The notes: a model not told the origin generated them from the letters alone. Positions 1 to 6,542 are shown, counted from the first letter of the stretch. The stretch is DNA of 7,417 nt from Chloroflexota bacterium (GCA_024276255.1 JAJRXO010000673.1:1-7417), one strand, 5' to 3'. Numbers and translations: made by a program.

Positions 1-224
1 CCCAGAAAGTCGAGGGGCCAGGGCATGGCGGCCACGATAGTGACCACATCGATGAAGTGAAAGTGGTTGGCGACCACGATAAGAGGGCCCTCTTTGGGTA
101 GATTCTCTTTGCCCTCGATGCGGAAATCTGCGACGGTACGGAGGCTAAGGCGAGCGGCGCGGCTCATGAACCAGCGGATCAGGCGTCGCCGGGGATACTT
201 GAATTTGGGAGTGGGTGAGGTCAT
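1..224 (-). CDS. PlsC-type 1-acyl-glycerol-3-phosphate acyltransferase, N-terminal part (cut by window edge)
   Basis: Read on the minus strand from an ATG at 224-222, the frame stays open to the window edge and gives 74 codons. The start of the protein is basic (KFKYPRRRLIRWFMSR), which fits a membrane-associated enzyme. Residues 36-41 (RIEGKE) followed by NLP and then GPLIVVANHFHFID match the start of the lysophosphatidic-acid acyltransferase domain. The catalytic NHx4D box is complete, with His54 and Asp59. Family members transfer an acyl chain to lysophosphatidic acid at the membrane in phospholipid synthesis; the exact acceptor cannot be told from this fragment. There is no Shine-Dalgarno sequence before the ATG, but a promoter lies so close upstream that the transcript may be nearly leaderless. 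The gene follows uvrC on the same strand after 195 bp. The second and third acyltransferase motifs lie outside the window, so a related PlsC-superfamily enzyme is possible. Confidence 0.85.
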   Translation of the reverse strand, partial: MTSPTPKFKYPRRRLIRWFMSRAARLSLRTVADFRIEGKENLPKEGPLIVVANHFHFIDVVTIVAAMPWPLDFL

Positions 225-239
225 AAGATTGTTTCGATG

Positions 240-267
240 ATTAGATGCTCCGTAGTCTCCTCGTCAA
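240..267 (-). promoter_or_regulatory. Sigma-70-type promoter for the PlsC-like gene
   Basis: On the minus strand TTGACG (267-262, 5 of 6 to the -35 consensus) is separated by 16 bp from TCTAAT (245-240, 5 of 6 to the -10 consensus). Transcription would start near 233, leaving only about 9 nt before the ATG at 224. That short leader fits the lack of a ribosome binding site. It implies that the acyltransferase is transcribed independently of uvrC. This rests on sequence match alone. Confidence 0.5.
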
Positions 268-305
268 ATGTTTTGCTGAGTTGATGAAAATCAGGTAAGT
301 AGACA

Positions 306-392
306 AGTAAACCAGTAAACCAGTAAACCAGGAGACCAGGGATCAGGAGACCAGGAGACCAGGAGCCTAGGAGACTAGGATATCAGGGGATC
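306..392. repeat. Degenerate 8-nt short tandem array between uvrC and the acyltransferase gene
   Basis: Eleven consecutive units of 8 nt (one of 7) can be laid out. Three exact AGTAAACC units (306-329) come first, then AGGAGACC, AGGGATC, AGGAGACC twice, AGGAGCCT, AGGAGACT, AGGATATC and AGGGGATC. A weaker copy (AGTAGACA) precedes at 298. The array fills most of the 195-bp gap downstream of uvrC and contains no open reading frame. The drift from AGTAAACC to AGGAGACC suggests growth by slippage followed by divergence. A small dyad CCTAG/CTAGG (366-379) lies inside it. No spacer-repeat structure is present, so it is not a CRISPR array. Confidence 0.85.
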
Positions 393-419
393 AGGCCGGT
401 TGGGGGCGGCGGCAGGTGC

Positions 420-2288
420 CTACAACATCTCTTTGATACGCTGTGCGACCTGACGGGTCATGCCAGGCACGGCCGCGATTTCGTCGATGTTGGCATTGCG
501 GATGGCGTCGATGCTGTGGAAGTGTTTGAGCAGCGCCTGACGGCGTTTCATGCCCACGCCGGGGACGTCTTCCAGCCGGGAGTGCGTCATGGCCCTGCTG
601 CGCAGGTGGCGCTGATAGCCGATGGCAAAGCGATGGGCTTCATCGCGGATGCGTTGAACGAGATACATTTCGGGGCTGTTGCGGGGCAGGCGCACGGGCC
701 GGGCCTGCCGGGGCTGAAAGAGGAGCTCTTCTTTTTTGGCCAGCCCCACCACGGGCACGACCTCATACAGGCCTAGCTCCTGCAACACCTCGACTGCCAC
801 ATTGAGCTGCCCTTTACCGCCGTCCACGATCAGCAGATCGGGCAGTGATTTCCATACGGGATCAGTTTTGCGGCCCGGGAGCTCCTCGGTGTCTTCGATG
901 GCGCGGCGGTAGCGGCGATGCAGCACCTCGCGCATGCTGGCGTAGTCGTCAGGCCGACCGATCTCGCTCACGCTGCGCACCTTGAAACGCCGATATTCGC
1001 TTTTGCGGGGTGTGCCGCGCACAAATACAACCATGCTGCCCACGGTGTTGGTGCCCTGCAGGGTGGAGATATCGAAACATTCGATGCGTAAAGGCGGCTT
1101 GGGCAGATTCAGGGCCTGCTGCAATTGGGCGATGGCTTCGGTCTGGCGGTGGGCGTCGGCCTCCCACTGTGCCTGCATGGCAGCGAGCGTACTGTGGGCG
1201 TTCTCGGTTGCCATGTTGACGAGCGCTTTTTTATCGCCGCGTTTGGGTACATGCAGGATCACGCGGCTCCCGCGTTTACTGCGCAGCCAGCGCTCGATGA
1301 TATCGATTTCGTCGAGCTCCCGGGGCAGGAGGATGGTGGGGGGCAGATAGGCGGCATCGCTGTAAAACTGTTTGATGAAGGACGCCAGGATCTCGCCGTT
1401 GTCTTCTTCGTCGGCGCCCTCGAGCATGAATGTTTCACGACCGATCAGGCGGCCGCGGCGAATGAAGAAGACCTGCACGCATGTGTTGCCCTTGTCCCGG
1501 GCCAGAGCGATGACATCTTCGCTCTGCTGGCGGCCGGAGACAACCTTTTGACGTTCGACGATGCGCTCGGCGGCTTTGATCTGATCGCGGTACATGGCGG
1601 CGCGTTCGAATTGTAGCTGTTCGGCAGCCTGCATCATGCGCTGGTTGAGCTTGGCCAGGGTTTCTTTGGTTTTGCCCTCCAGAAACTGGCACAGTCCGTC
1701 GACAATGGCCCGGTATTCACGACGATCGACCGCCCCGATGCAGGGGCCAGCGCAGCGTTTGATGTGATAGTACAGACAGGGGCGCTCGTCGCGGCCGGTG
1801 ATCACCCGCGAACAGTCGAGATAGGGGAAGACCCGTCGCAGGGCTTCCAGGGTCTGGCGCACGGCGTAGCCGCTGGTGAAGGGGCCATAATAGCGGGCGC
1901 CGTCGGGCAGCATGCGGCGCACAATGGATATCTTGGGGAAGTCGTCCTGCCAGTGTATTTTGATGTAGGGATACTGCTTGTCGTCTTTGAGCCGGATGTT
2001 GTAGCGCGGGCGGTAGCGCTTGATGAGCTCATTCTCGAGGATGAGCGCTTCCAGCTCGGTGTCGGTGACCATCCATTCCAGATCGACGATGTCGGCCACC
2101 AGACGCCGGGTTTTTGCCGCATGCCTGTTTTGATCCTGAAAATAGGAACGCACCCGCGAGCGCAGGTTCACGGCCTTGCCCACGTAAATGACGTCGTTGC
2201 GGGCATTGCGCATGAGATAGCAGCCCGGTTGTGTGGGCAGTTGTTTGAGCTTGGCCTGCAGGGCGGGAGAGAGCTTGGGTCTGGACAC
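420..2288 (-). CDS. uvrC: UvrC, excinuclease ABC subunit C
   Basis: This is a complete UvrC of 622 aa (E. coli UvrC is 610). It makes the two incisions around a DNA lesion after UvrAB loads UvrB. The GIY-YIG nuclease domain, which cuts on the 3' side, spans about 16-95, with GCY at 22-24, YVGK at 35-38, Arg43 and a likely metal-binding Glu80. Cys159, Cys171, Cys179 and Cys183 keep the 12/8/4 spacing of the four cysteines reported to hold an iron-sulfur cluster in E. coli UvrC. A UvrB-binding UVR motif lies at about 212-247. The RNase H-like nuclease domain, for the 5' incision, has Asp406 (ECFDIS), Asp489 (LIVDGGKGQL) and His552 (DEAHRFA), matching the E. coli D-D-H triad. Tandem helix-hairpin-helix motifs end the protein (about 571-622). 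The start is GTG (2288-2286); it sits at the usual distance before the GIY-YIG domain, though no Shine-Dalgarno is evident. No truncation or missing catalytic residue was found. Confidence 0.98.
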   Translation of the reverse strand: MSRPKLSPALQAKLKQLPTQPGCYLMRNARNDVIYVGKAVNLRSRVRSYFQDQNRHAAKTRRLVADIVDLEWMVTDTELEALILENELIKRYRPRYNIRLKDDKQYPYIKIHWQDDFPKISIVRRMLPDGARYYGPFTSGYAVRQTLEALRRVFPYLDCSRVITGRDERPCLYYHIKRCAGPCIGAVDRREYRAIVDGLCQFLEGKTKETLAKLNQRMMQAAEQLQFERAAMYRDQIKAAERIVERQKVVSGRQQSEDVIALARDKGNTCVQVFFIRRGRLIGRETFMLEGADEEDNGEILASFIKQFYSDAAYLPPTILLPRELDEIDIIERWLRSKRGSRVILHVPKRGDKKALVNMATENAHSTLAAMQAQWEADAHRQTEAIAQLQQALNLPKPPLRIECFDISTLQGTNTVGSMVVFVRGTPRKSEYRRFKVRSVSEIGRPDDYASMREVLHRRYRRAIEDTEELPGRKTDPVWKSLPDLLIVDGGKGQLNVAVEVLQELGLYEVVPVVGLAKKEELLFQPRQARPVRLPRNSPEMYLVQRIRDEAHRFAIGYQRHLRSRAMTHSRLEDVPGVGMKRRQALLKHFHSIDAIRNANIDEIAAVPGMTRQVAQRIKEML

Positions 2289-2352
2289 GGCTGGGTGTGG
2301 GGACAGTCAGGAGAGGATGGAGCCTGGTTTGTGAGGGGAAGATGGCAGTTCC

Positions 2353-2381
2353 ATGTTACCGATTCCGTTCGCGCATGGCAA
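2353..2381 (-). promoter_or_regulatory. Possible sigma-70-type promoter for uvrC
   Basis: On the minus strand TTGCCA (2381-2376, 5 of 6 to the -35 consensus) is followed after exactly 17 bp by TAACAT (2358-2353, 4 of 6 to the -10 consensus). It would give a leader of about 58 nt before the GTG of uvrC. It lies in the 187-bp divergent region shared with the transporter genes. No LexA-like palindrome was recognised next to it. Confidence 0.35.
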
Positions 2382-2461
2382 ATTGGCGGCCCTCAACGAT
2401 TTTCATCCCAGGGGATAGGTGGTGTACCATTCCAGCCGGCACGACAGTGAATTTTTGTGTC

Positions 2462-2465
2462 GGAG
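2462..2465 (+). promoter_or_regulatory. Weak ribosome binding site that helps choose the start of the first transporter
   Basis: GGAG lies 10 nt before the ATG at 2476. The frame is open further upstream to a GTG at 2419, but the extra residues are polar and unlike a transporter N-terminus. The ATG at 2476 places the first membrane segment at the same distance as in the downstream paralog, so it is preferred. Confidence 0.45.
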
Positions 2466-2475
2466 CCCGATTCTT

Positions 2476-3417
2476 ATGCGCCAAGCCTCACCTCGCCCCT
2501 CCACCGCTCCCAGTATCTGGCCGTATATCTGGCTGGGTGTGGTGGGCCATTTGATCTGGGGTTCCTATCCGGTGCTGGCCAAACGGGCCATCCAGGAGGC
2601 GCCGAAATTCTCGATGCTGGTTTTCGCCTGGCTGATGGTGGTGGCAGGGGGGCTGATTGTGGCGCGTGTTCGCGACGGGCTGTCATGGCGGCAGATGGCC
2701 CACACCCTGATGCGGACGCGCACGCTGTGGCTGCTTTCGCTGTTTGTGGTGACCCGTTCGGTGACCAATGTGTTGGCCATTGATCTGACCCGGGCGCTGT
2801 GGGTGCAGTTGATCAATTTGATGGCGCCGTTTGTGGTGGCGTTGCTGGGCGCCTGGGTGTTTGATCAACCCACACCGCGCTTCACCTATGGCGCCCTGGT
2901 GCTGGGCACCATCGGCTCGGCGCTGGTGCTGGTGGAGGACTGGTCGCAACTGCAGGCGAACTTTACTGGACAGGATTTGCTGGGCCTGGGCACGGCGATG
3001 ACATCGATGTTGGCCCTGGCGATGTATTTTCAACTGGTGCGGCGCAGCCATTTGCAACACACCAGCGGCGGTCTGATTATGGCGCAGCAGGGGCTGTCGG
3101 CCTTGCCCGTGTTTTTATTGCTGTCGTGGCTGTCGGGCGAGAACTGGGGGGCATGGACATCGATTTCGCTGGGGGGCTGGCTGGCTGTGCTGGCGGTGAT
3201 CTTCCTGGTGCAAGTGGCAGGGAATCTGATTCAGATCACAGCCCTGGGCGGGGTGTCGCCGGCGTTGGTGACCAACATGATGGCGTTGCGGCTGATCTCG
3301 GCCCTGGTGCTGGGATGGTTGATCCTGGGTGAGAAGTTGCATACGCCCTGGCAATGGCTGGGTTTCGTGGTGGTGATTGCCACAGTGACCCTGTATCTAC
3401 ATTTGCAACGCACATGA
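2476..3417 (+). CDS. EamA/DMT-superfamily transporter, first of a tandem pair
   Basis: The product is 313 aa with about ten hydrophobic segments, at roughly 16-35, 44-63, 83-100, 105-128, 137-153, 167-187, 199-218, 232-250, 261-285 and 291-309. This is the 5+5 layout of the EamA family of drug/metabolite exporters in the cytoplasmic membrane. The ALRLISALVLGWLILGE stretch, ending in Glu286, is typical of the second EamA repeat. Other marked motifs are GSYPV (29-33), RSVTN (94-98), PTP (132-134), RRSH (189-192), QQGL and GNLIQITA. The substrate cannot be read from the sequence; family members export amino acids, nucleosides or drugs. The stop codon overlaps the start of the next gene (ATGA, 3414-3417), so the two are very likely co-translated. 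Alignment by eye with that neighbour is gapless and about 50 % identical, showing a tandem duplication followed by clear divergence. No convincing promoter was found upstream. Confidence 0.88.
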   Translation: MRQASPRPSTAPSIWPYIWLGVVGHLIWGSYPVLAKRAIQEAPKFSMLVFAWLMVVAGGLIVARVRDGLSWRQMAHTLMRTRTLWLLSLFVVTRSVTNVLAIDLTRALWVQLINLMAPFVVALLGAWVFDQPTPRFTYGALVLGTIGSALVLVEDWSQLQANFTGQDLLGLGTAMTSMLALAMYFQLVRRSHLQHTSGGLIMAQQGLSALPVFLLLSWLSGENWGAWTSISLGGWLAVLAVIFLVQVAGNLIQITALGGVSPALVTNMMALRLISALVLGWLILGEKLHTPWQWLGFVVVIATVTLYLHLQRT

Positions 3418-4346
3418 AGCAAACGTCGTTGGAGCGCCAGTTATGGCCGTATCTGGGCCTGTCGGTGCTGGCTCATTTTCTTATCGGCAGTTATCCGGTG
3501 TTTGGCAAGCGGGCCATTGCCGAGGTCCCCAAGTTCGGGCTGGTGATGCTGGCGGCCATGGCGATGATGATCACTGCCGCGGCGGTGATGCACTGGCGCG
3601 AGCACGTGGATGCGGGGACGTTGTGGCGGGTGATGCGAGGGCAGCGCGTGCTGTGGCTTTTTTCGCTGGTGGTGGCGGGGCGTTCGGTTACCAACATCCT
3701 TTCCATCTCGTTGACACAGGCAGTGTGGGTGAGCCTGATCAGCATCCTGGCGCCGTTTCCGGTGGCCATGCTGGGCACGTGGGTCTTTGCTGAACCCACG
3801 CCGCCCTACACTTACCGGGCAGCGACGCTGGCCACCCTAGGGGCGGTGATGATGCTGGTGCCTGACTGGCGGCATGTGAGCGCGGGCTTTACGGTCCGCG
3901 ACGCCGCCGGCATCGGCGTGGCCATCGTCTCGTTGCTGTTATTTGCCGTGCATTATCATCTGATCCGGCGCAGCCATCATCGCCATGTCAGCAGCGGCAT
4001 GATCTTGTTTCAACAGGGATTGGCCATGAGCACGGCCTTTCTGGTGCTGACCCTGCTGACGGGCGAGGATTGGGGGAGTTGGGGGCGGGCGTCGTCGGGC
4101 GCGTGGCTGGCCGCGCTGGCCGTGATCCTGTTGCCCCAGGTGGGGGGCAATCTGGCGCAGATCACGGCCATGAGTCGGGTGACCCCGGCCCTGATCACGA
4201 GCTTCATTGCTTTGCGTCTGGTGTCGGCCCTGTTGCTGGCGGGATTGATCCTGGGGGAGGTCCTGGTGGCGCCCACGCAGTGGCTGGGAGCGGCGCTGGT
4301 CATCGGGGTGGTGAGCGTGTATCTGGCCTTGCAGCATCACAGGTGA
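3414..4346 (+). CDS. EamA/DMT-superfamily transporter, second of a tandem pair
   Basis: The product is 310 aa with ten predicted membrane segments, aligned without a gap to the preceding transporter at a constant offset of four residues. Shared motifs include WPY near the start, GSYPV (25-29), KRAI.E.PKF, RSVTN (90-94), APF.VA.LG.WVF, PTP (128-130), RRSH (185-188), QQGL and GNL.QITA, and a final LILGE with Glu282. The ATG at 3414 is chosen because it makes the ATGA overlap and matches the paralog's N-terminus; an in-frame upstream start at 3354 would sit inside the preceding gene. There is no Shine-Dalgarno sequence, so translation probably depends on ribosomes finishing the first gene. The strict co-expression of two unequal copies suggests, but does not prove, that they work as a heterodimer or on related substrates. 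Substrate unknown. A hairpin covers its stop codon. Confidence 0.88.
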   Translation: MKQTSLERQLWPYLGLSVLAHFLIGSYPVFGKRAIAEVPKFGLVMLAAMAMMITAAAVMHWREHVDAGTLWRVMRGQRVLWLFSLVVAGRSVTNILSISLTQAVWVSLISILAPFPVAMLGTWVFAEPTPPYTYRAATLATLGAVMMLVPDWRHVSAGFTVRDAAGIGVAIVSLLLFAVHYHLIRRSHHRHVSSGMILFQQGLAMSTAFLVLTLLTGEDWGSWGRASSGAWLAALAVILLPQVGGNLAQITAMSRVTPALITSFIALRLVSALLLAGLILGEVLVAPTQWLGAALVIGVVSVYLALQHHR

Positions 4347-4363
4347 TGTGCCGACACATCGCC
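4342..4363 (+). terminator. Hairpin over the stop codon of the second transporter (possible 3'-end structure)
   Basis: GGTGATGTG (4342-4350) can pair with CACATCGCC (4355-4363) around a 4-nt loop (CCGA). This is a 9-bp stem with one G-U pair, and it includes the TGA stop at 4344-4346. No T-tract follows, so it is not a textbook intrinsic terminator. It could act as an imperfect terminator, or as an RNA 3' stabiliser after Rho-type termination. Confidence 0.35.
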
Positions 4364-4470
4364 ACATCCTTGCGACGCCCCCGACTATCCGGGCAGTTAT
4401 TCCAACCATCGCTTTTTGTGGTACTATCTCGGCTGGGCCGTCACTCAGCCCGCCTGCCCCGTAAATAATC

Positions 4471-4498
4471 CACAGATGACACAGATTGACGCAGATTT
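4471..4498. repeat. CACAGAT-type 9-10 nt repeat cluster
   Basis: Three imperfect units follow each other: CACAGATGA, CACAGATTGA and CGCAGATTT, leading into a run of eight T (4496-4503). From memory, CACAGATTACACAGATT-like strings recur between genes in many environmental bacterial genomes; this has not been checked. There is no coding potential and no hairpin in front of the T-run, so it is not called a terminator. Confidence 0.6.
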
Positions 4499-4506
4499 TT
4501 TTTATT

Positions 4507-4541
4507 AGTCCATAGTCTATAGTCCATAGTCCGAAGTCCTT
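4507..4541. repeat. Heptamer tandem array, AGTCCAT type
   Basis: Five consecutive 7-nt units are visible: AGTCCAT, AGTCTAT, AGTCCAT, AGTCCGA and AGTCCTT. The array starts 3 nt after the T-run of the preceding CACAGAT cluster. It resembles the short tandemly repeated heptamers (STRR) known between genes of filamentous cyanobacteria. No function can be read from it. Confidence 0.8.
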
Positions 4542-4553
4542 TCGGGCGACGAG

Positions 4554-4594
4554 CAACCTGGAACTTGCAACCTGTAACCTGCAACCTGCAACCT
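4554..4594. repeat. Heptamer tandem array, CAACCTG type
   Basis: Six 7-nt units run in phase: CAACCTG, GAACTTG, CAACCTG, TAACCTG, CAACCTG and CAACCT (last unit short). The array ends 28 nt before the start codon of the DUF2723 gene, so it lies inside or at the edge of that gene's leader or promoter region. With the two clusters before it, it fills 4471-4594 of the 276-bp gap. The first part of the gap (4364-4470) holds nothing recognisable apart from a weak TGG-TACTAT extended -10-like string at 4419-4427. Confidence 0.82.
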
Positions 4595-4610
4595 ATCATC
4601 GTCAGATGAT
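4595..4610. promoter_or_regulatory. Small perfect dyad just upstream of the DUF2723 gene
   Basis: ATCATC (4595-4600) and GATGAT (4605-4610) form a perfect 6-bp inverted repeat around GTCA, 12 nt before the ATG at 4623. It overlaps a -10-like TATCAT (4594-4599, 5 of 6), for which no properly spaced -35 is seen. It may be an operator, a leader hairpin, or chance. Confidence 0.25.
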
Positions 4611-4622
4611 CCTTTGATTCTT

Positions 4623-6536
4623 ATGCGTACCCGACGATCTATCCTTGCCCTTTTGTTTGGCGTTGCCGCCTTCCTTCTCTATCGTACCACAGCTGCGCCT
4701 GGTGTGCTGTTCGGTGATGCCGGCGAATTTCAGTTCACCTTGCCCCTGCTGGGCCTGTCCCATCCTACCGGCTATCCCCTGTTTCATCTGTTGGGCTGGG
4801 TGTGGGAGCAGTTGTATCAACTCAATCCGGCGCAGGGCGCCAATCATTTCAGCGCCCTGTGGGGGGGCGTGGCTGTGGGTTTATTCTACTGGTTGGCGGC
4901 TGAAATACTGAGCCAGATGGCCGGGCAGTTGCGATGGCAGCGGGGCAGTGGCTGGCTGGCCGGTATCAGCACCATTGTCTTTGCCGCCAATCCCACCTTC
5001 TGGGGCGAGGCCACACGGGCCGAGGTTTACACCCTGCACGCCGCCCTTATCACCCTGCTGCTCATCGTCACCCTGCGTCTGGCGCAACGGCATTGGTTCC
5101 AGAGCAGCCAGCGGGAGCCCGCCTTCCCCTGGGCCTGGGCCCTGGTGCTGGGGCTGGGAATCACCCATCACCTTACCATTATCTTGATCTGGCCGGCGGT
5201 GGCCCTGTTCGTGTTGTGGCAGCGGCCGCAATTGCTGGCCCCGCGTCGCCTGTGGCGTCTGGCTCTTGTGGCAGGTGCTCCCCTGCTGCTGTATGTTTAT
5301 GTGCCCTGGCGCGCCGCGGCCAGCCCCTGGCTCTTCCCCAGAATCTCCCCTCAGTGGCAGCTGACCCTGTTCGACAGTAGCCCTCTGGGCATTCTGCGCT
5401 TTATTCTGGGTGTGGGATTTGCCCCGGCCCTGCGCAGCGCCGGCGATGCCGTGGCCCAGATCCCCCAGGCTGCCCATCTTTTTTATCTCCACTTCAGCTG
5501 GCCCGGCCTGCTATTGATTGGATTGGGGATTCTGGCCCTGATACTGGAAGAGAAAATGCCCCTGTTGCTACTGACCGGGGTCAGTTTCCTGGGTATTGTG
5601 GTATTCAACCTCTTTTACGGCATCGGCGACATCTATACATTTTACATTCCCGCCTATCTCATCGCCACCCTCTGGCTGGGCCTGGGCCTGGCATATGCAG
5701 TCGAGCTCCTGCAACGTCTGTTCAGCCGACGCTGGCATACGGCCCTGCTGGCATTGAGTTTGTTGGTGCTCTTGCTGCCCGCATGGCACGTGCGCACGTA
5801 CAGGTCTGTCTTTGATCGCAGCGACGATCACAGCGCCGCTGAGCTCTGGCGTCAGGTGCTGAGCACGTCCGGCCTGCCCCCCGATGCCATTCTCGTCAGC
5901 AACGATCGCGACGAAATCACGCCCCTCATCTATCTGCAGCAGGTGGAAGGCCAGGCGCCGGACATGCTGGGCCTGTTTCCCCTCATCGCTTCGGGCCCGG
6001 ATTGGTCTGATCTCAATGCCACGCTGCGTTCGGCCCTGCAAAGCGGGCGACCGGTGTTTACGATCAAGCCCATGACCGGCCTGCAGACGCTGTACGAAAC
6101 CTCTTCCCTGAGCGATAACCTGACTCAGGTGCTGCGCCCGCATCCCGCGCCCGATCCCAGCTTCGAGCAACCTTACGGTCCTTATCTCCGTTGGCTGGCG
6201 ATTGCGTGGTCGGGCGATACGGCCCCTGGCGGCACGATTGAGGTCACATTGAGCTGGCGGGTGGTGCAGACGCCCCCTGTAGTCTGGCATAGCTTTATGC
6301 AGATCTACAACGAGGCCGGCGAAAAGGTGTTGCAGGCCGATGATCACCGGCCTGGCGGCGATTACCTGCCCTCGACCCTGTGGCGACCGGGCGACATCGT
6401 GCAGGACAGTTTCCTGTTGCCCTTACCCCAGGATCTGCCTGCCGGCGGCTACACCCTGGTAGCCGGGTTTTACGATCCGCTCAGCGGCCAGCGCATGGCC
6501 GATCCCCTGCCAGTCGCCTCCATTCAATCTCCCTGA
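4623..6536 (+). CDS. DUF2723 / TMEM260-like GT-C-fold membrane protein with C-terminal beta domain
   Basis: The product is 637 aa from the ATG at 4623; a TTG three codons earlier is also in frame but less likely. The N-terminal part has the DUF2723 signature: GDAGEF at 31-36, LSHPTGYPLF at 45-54, then WGEATRAEVYTLH (127-139) and THH (181-183). About ten membrane segments follow up to residue 390, including one near the D336-containing GIGDIYTFYIP stretch. Acidic residues in the first outer loop (Asp32, Glu35) are where GT-C enzymes usually hold their catalytic or metal-binding acid. The eukaryotic relative TMEM260 is an O-mannosyltransferase, so transfer of a lipid-linked sugar outside the membrane is the likely role; substrate and acceptor are unknown. 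Residues from about 391 are soluble. About 505-637 look like a beta-sandwich (SGDTAPGG, TLSWRV, GGYTLVAGFYDPLSGQRM), of a type often attached to Chloroflexota membrane glycosyltransferases. The next gene starts 13 bp downstream. Confidence 0.85.
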   Translation: MRTRRSILALLFGVAAFLLYRTTAAPGVLFGDAGEFQFTLPLLGLSHPTGYPLFHLLGWVWEQLYQLNPAQGANHFSALWGGVAVGLFYWLAAEILSQMAGQLRWQRGSGWLAGISTIVFAANPTFWGEATRAEVYTLHAALITLLLIVTLRLAQRHWFQSSQREPAFPWAWALVLGLGITHHLTIILIWPAVALFVLWQRPQLLAPRRLWRLALVAGAPLLLYVYVPWRAAASPWLFPRISPQWQLTLFDSSPLGILRFILGVGFAPALRSAGDAVAQIPQAAHLFYLHFSWPGLLLIGLGILALILEEKMPLLLLTGVSFLGIVVFNLFYGIGDIYTFYIPAYLIATLWLGLGLAYAVELLQRLFSRRWHTALLALSLLVLLLPAWHVRTYRSVFDRSDDHSAAELWRQVLSTSGLPPDAILVSNDRDEITPLIYLQQVEGQAPDMLGLFPLIASGPDWSDLNATLRSALQSGRPVFTIKPMTGLQTLYETSSLSDNLTQVLRPHPAPDPSFEQPYGPYLRWLAIAWSGDTAPGGTIEVTLSWRVVQTPPVVWHSFMQIYNEAGEKVLQADDHRPGGDYLPSTLWRPGDIVQDSFLLPLPQDLPAGGYTLVAGFYDPLSGQRMADPLPVASIQSP

Positions 6537-6537
6537 C

Positions 6538-6542
6538 GGGGA
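6538..6542 (+). promoter_or_regulatory. Ribosome binding site of the helical repeat protein gene
   Basis: GGGGA lies 7 nt before the ATG at 6550, directly after the TGA of the DUF2723 gene (6534-6536). The 13-bp gap has no room for a promoter, so the two genes are probably transcribed together. Confidence 0.5.

Noticed and set aside
306..594. Short repeats considered as a CRISPR array or a replication-origin iteron set
   Set aside because: Units are 7-8 nt, directly joined and degenerate, with no spacers; there are no cas, rep or dnaA genes or DnaA boxes nearby.
2402..2430. TTCATC-17 bp-TACCAT as promoter of the transporter pair
   Set aside because: Only 3 of 6 and 4 of 6 matches, expected by chance in a stretch of this length.
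1764..2450. A 228-codon plus-strand open frame opposite uvrC, and other long frames within 516-2450
   Set aside because: These lie antisense to a uvrC with all catalytic residues intact; long antisense frames are common in GC-rich genes, and their translations show no domain.
4399..4427. Possible extended -10 promoter (TGG-TACTAT) for the DUF2723 gene
   Set aside because: Only 4 of 6 bases match the -10, and the best -35 (ATTCCA) matches 3 of 6; too weak to call, though it would put all repeat clusters in the leader.
4431..4450. GGCTGGG/CTCAGCC hairpin as terminator of the transporter genes
   Set aside because: The stem is short with a G-U pair and a 6-nt loop, no T-run follows, and the T-run at 4496 is too far away.
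3939..4556. A 205-codon minus-strand open frame crossing the second transporter and the repeat arrays
   Set aside because: Its translation is a Gln/Arg/His-rich shadow of a membrane-protein gene, and it runs through the short-repeat region; no family resemblance.
5568..6347. A 259-codon minus-strand open frame inside the DUF2723 gene
   Set aside because: It is antisense to a well-supported family member and has low-complexity Gln/Arg/Gly content.
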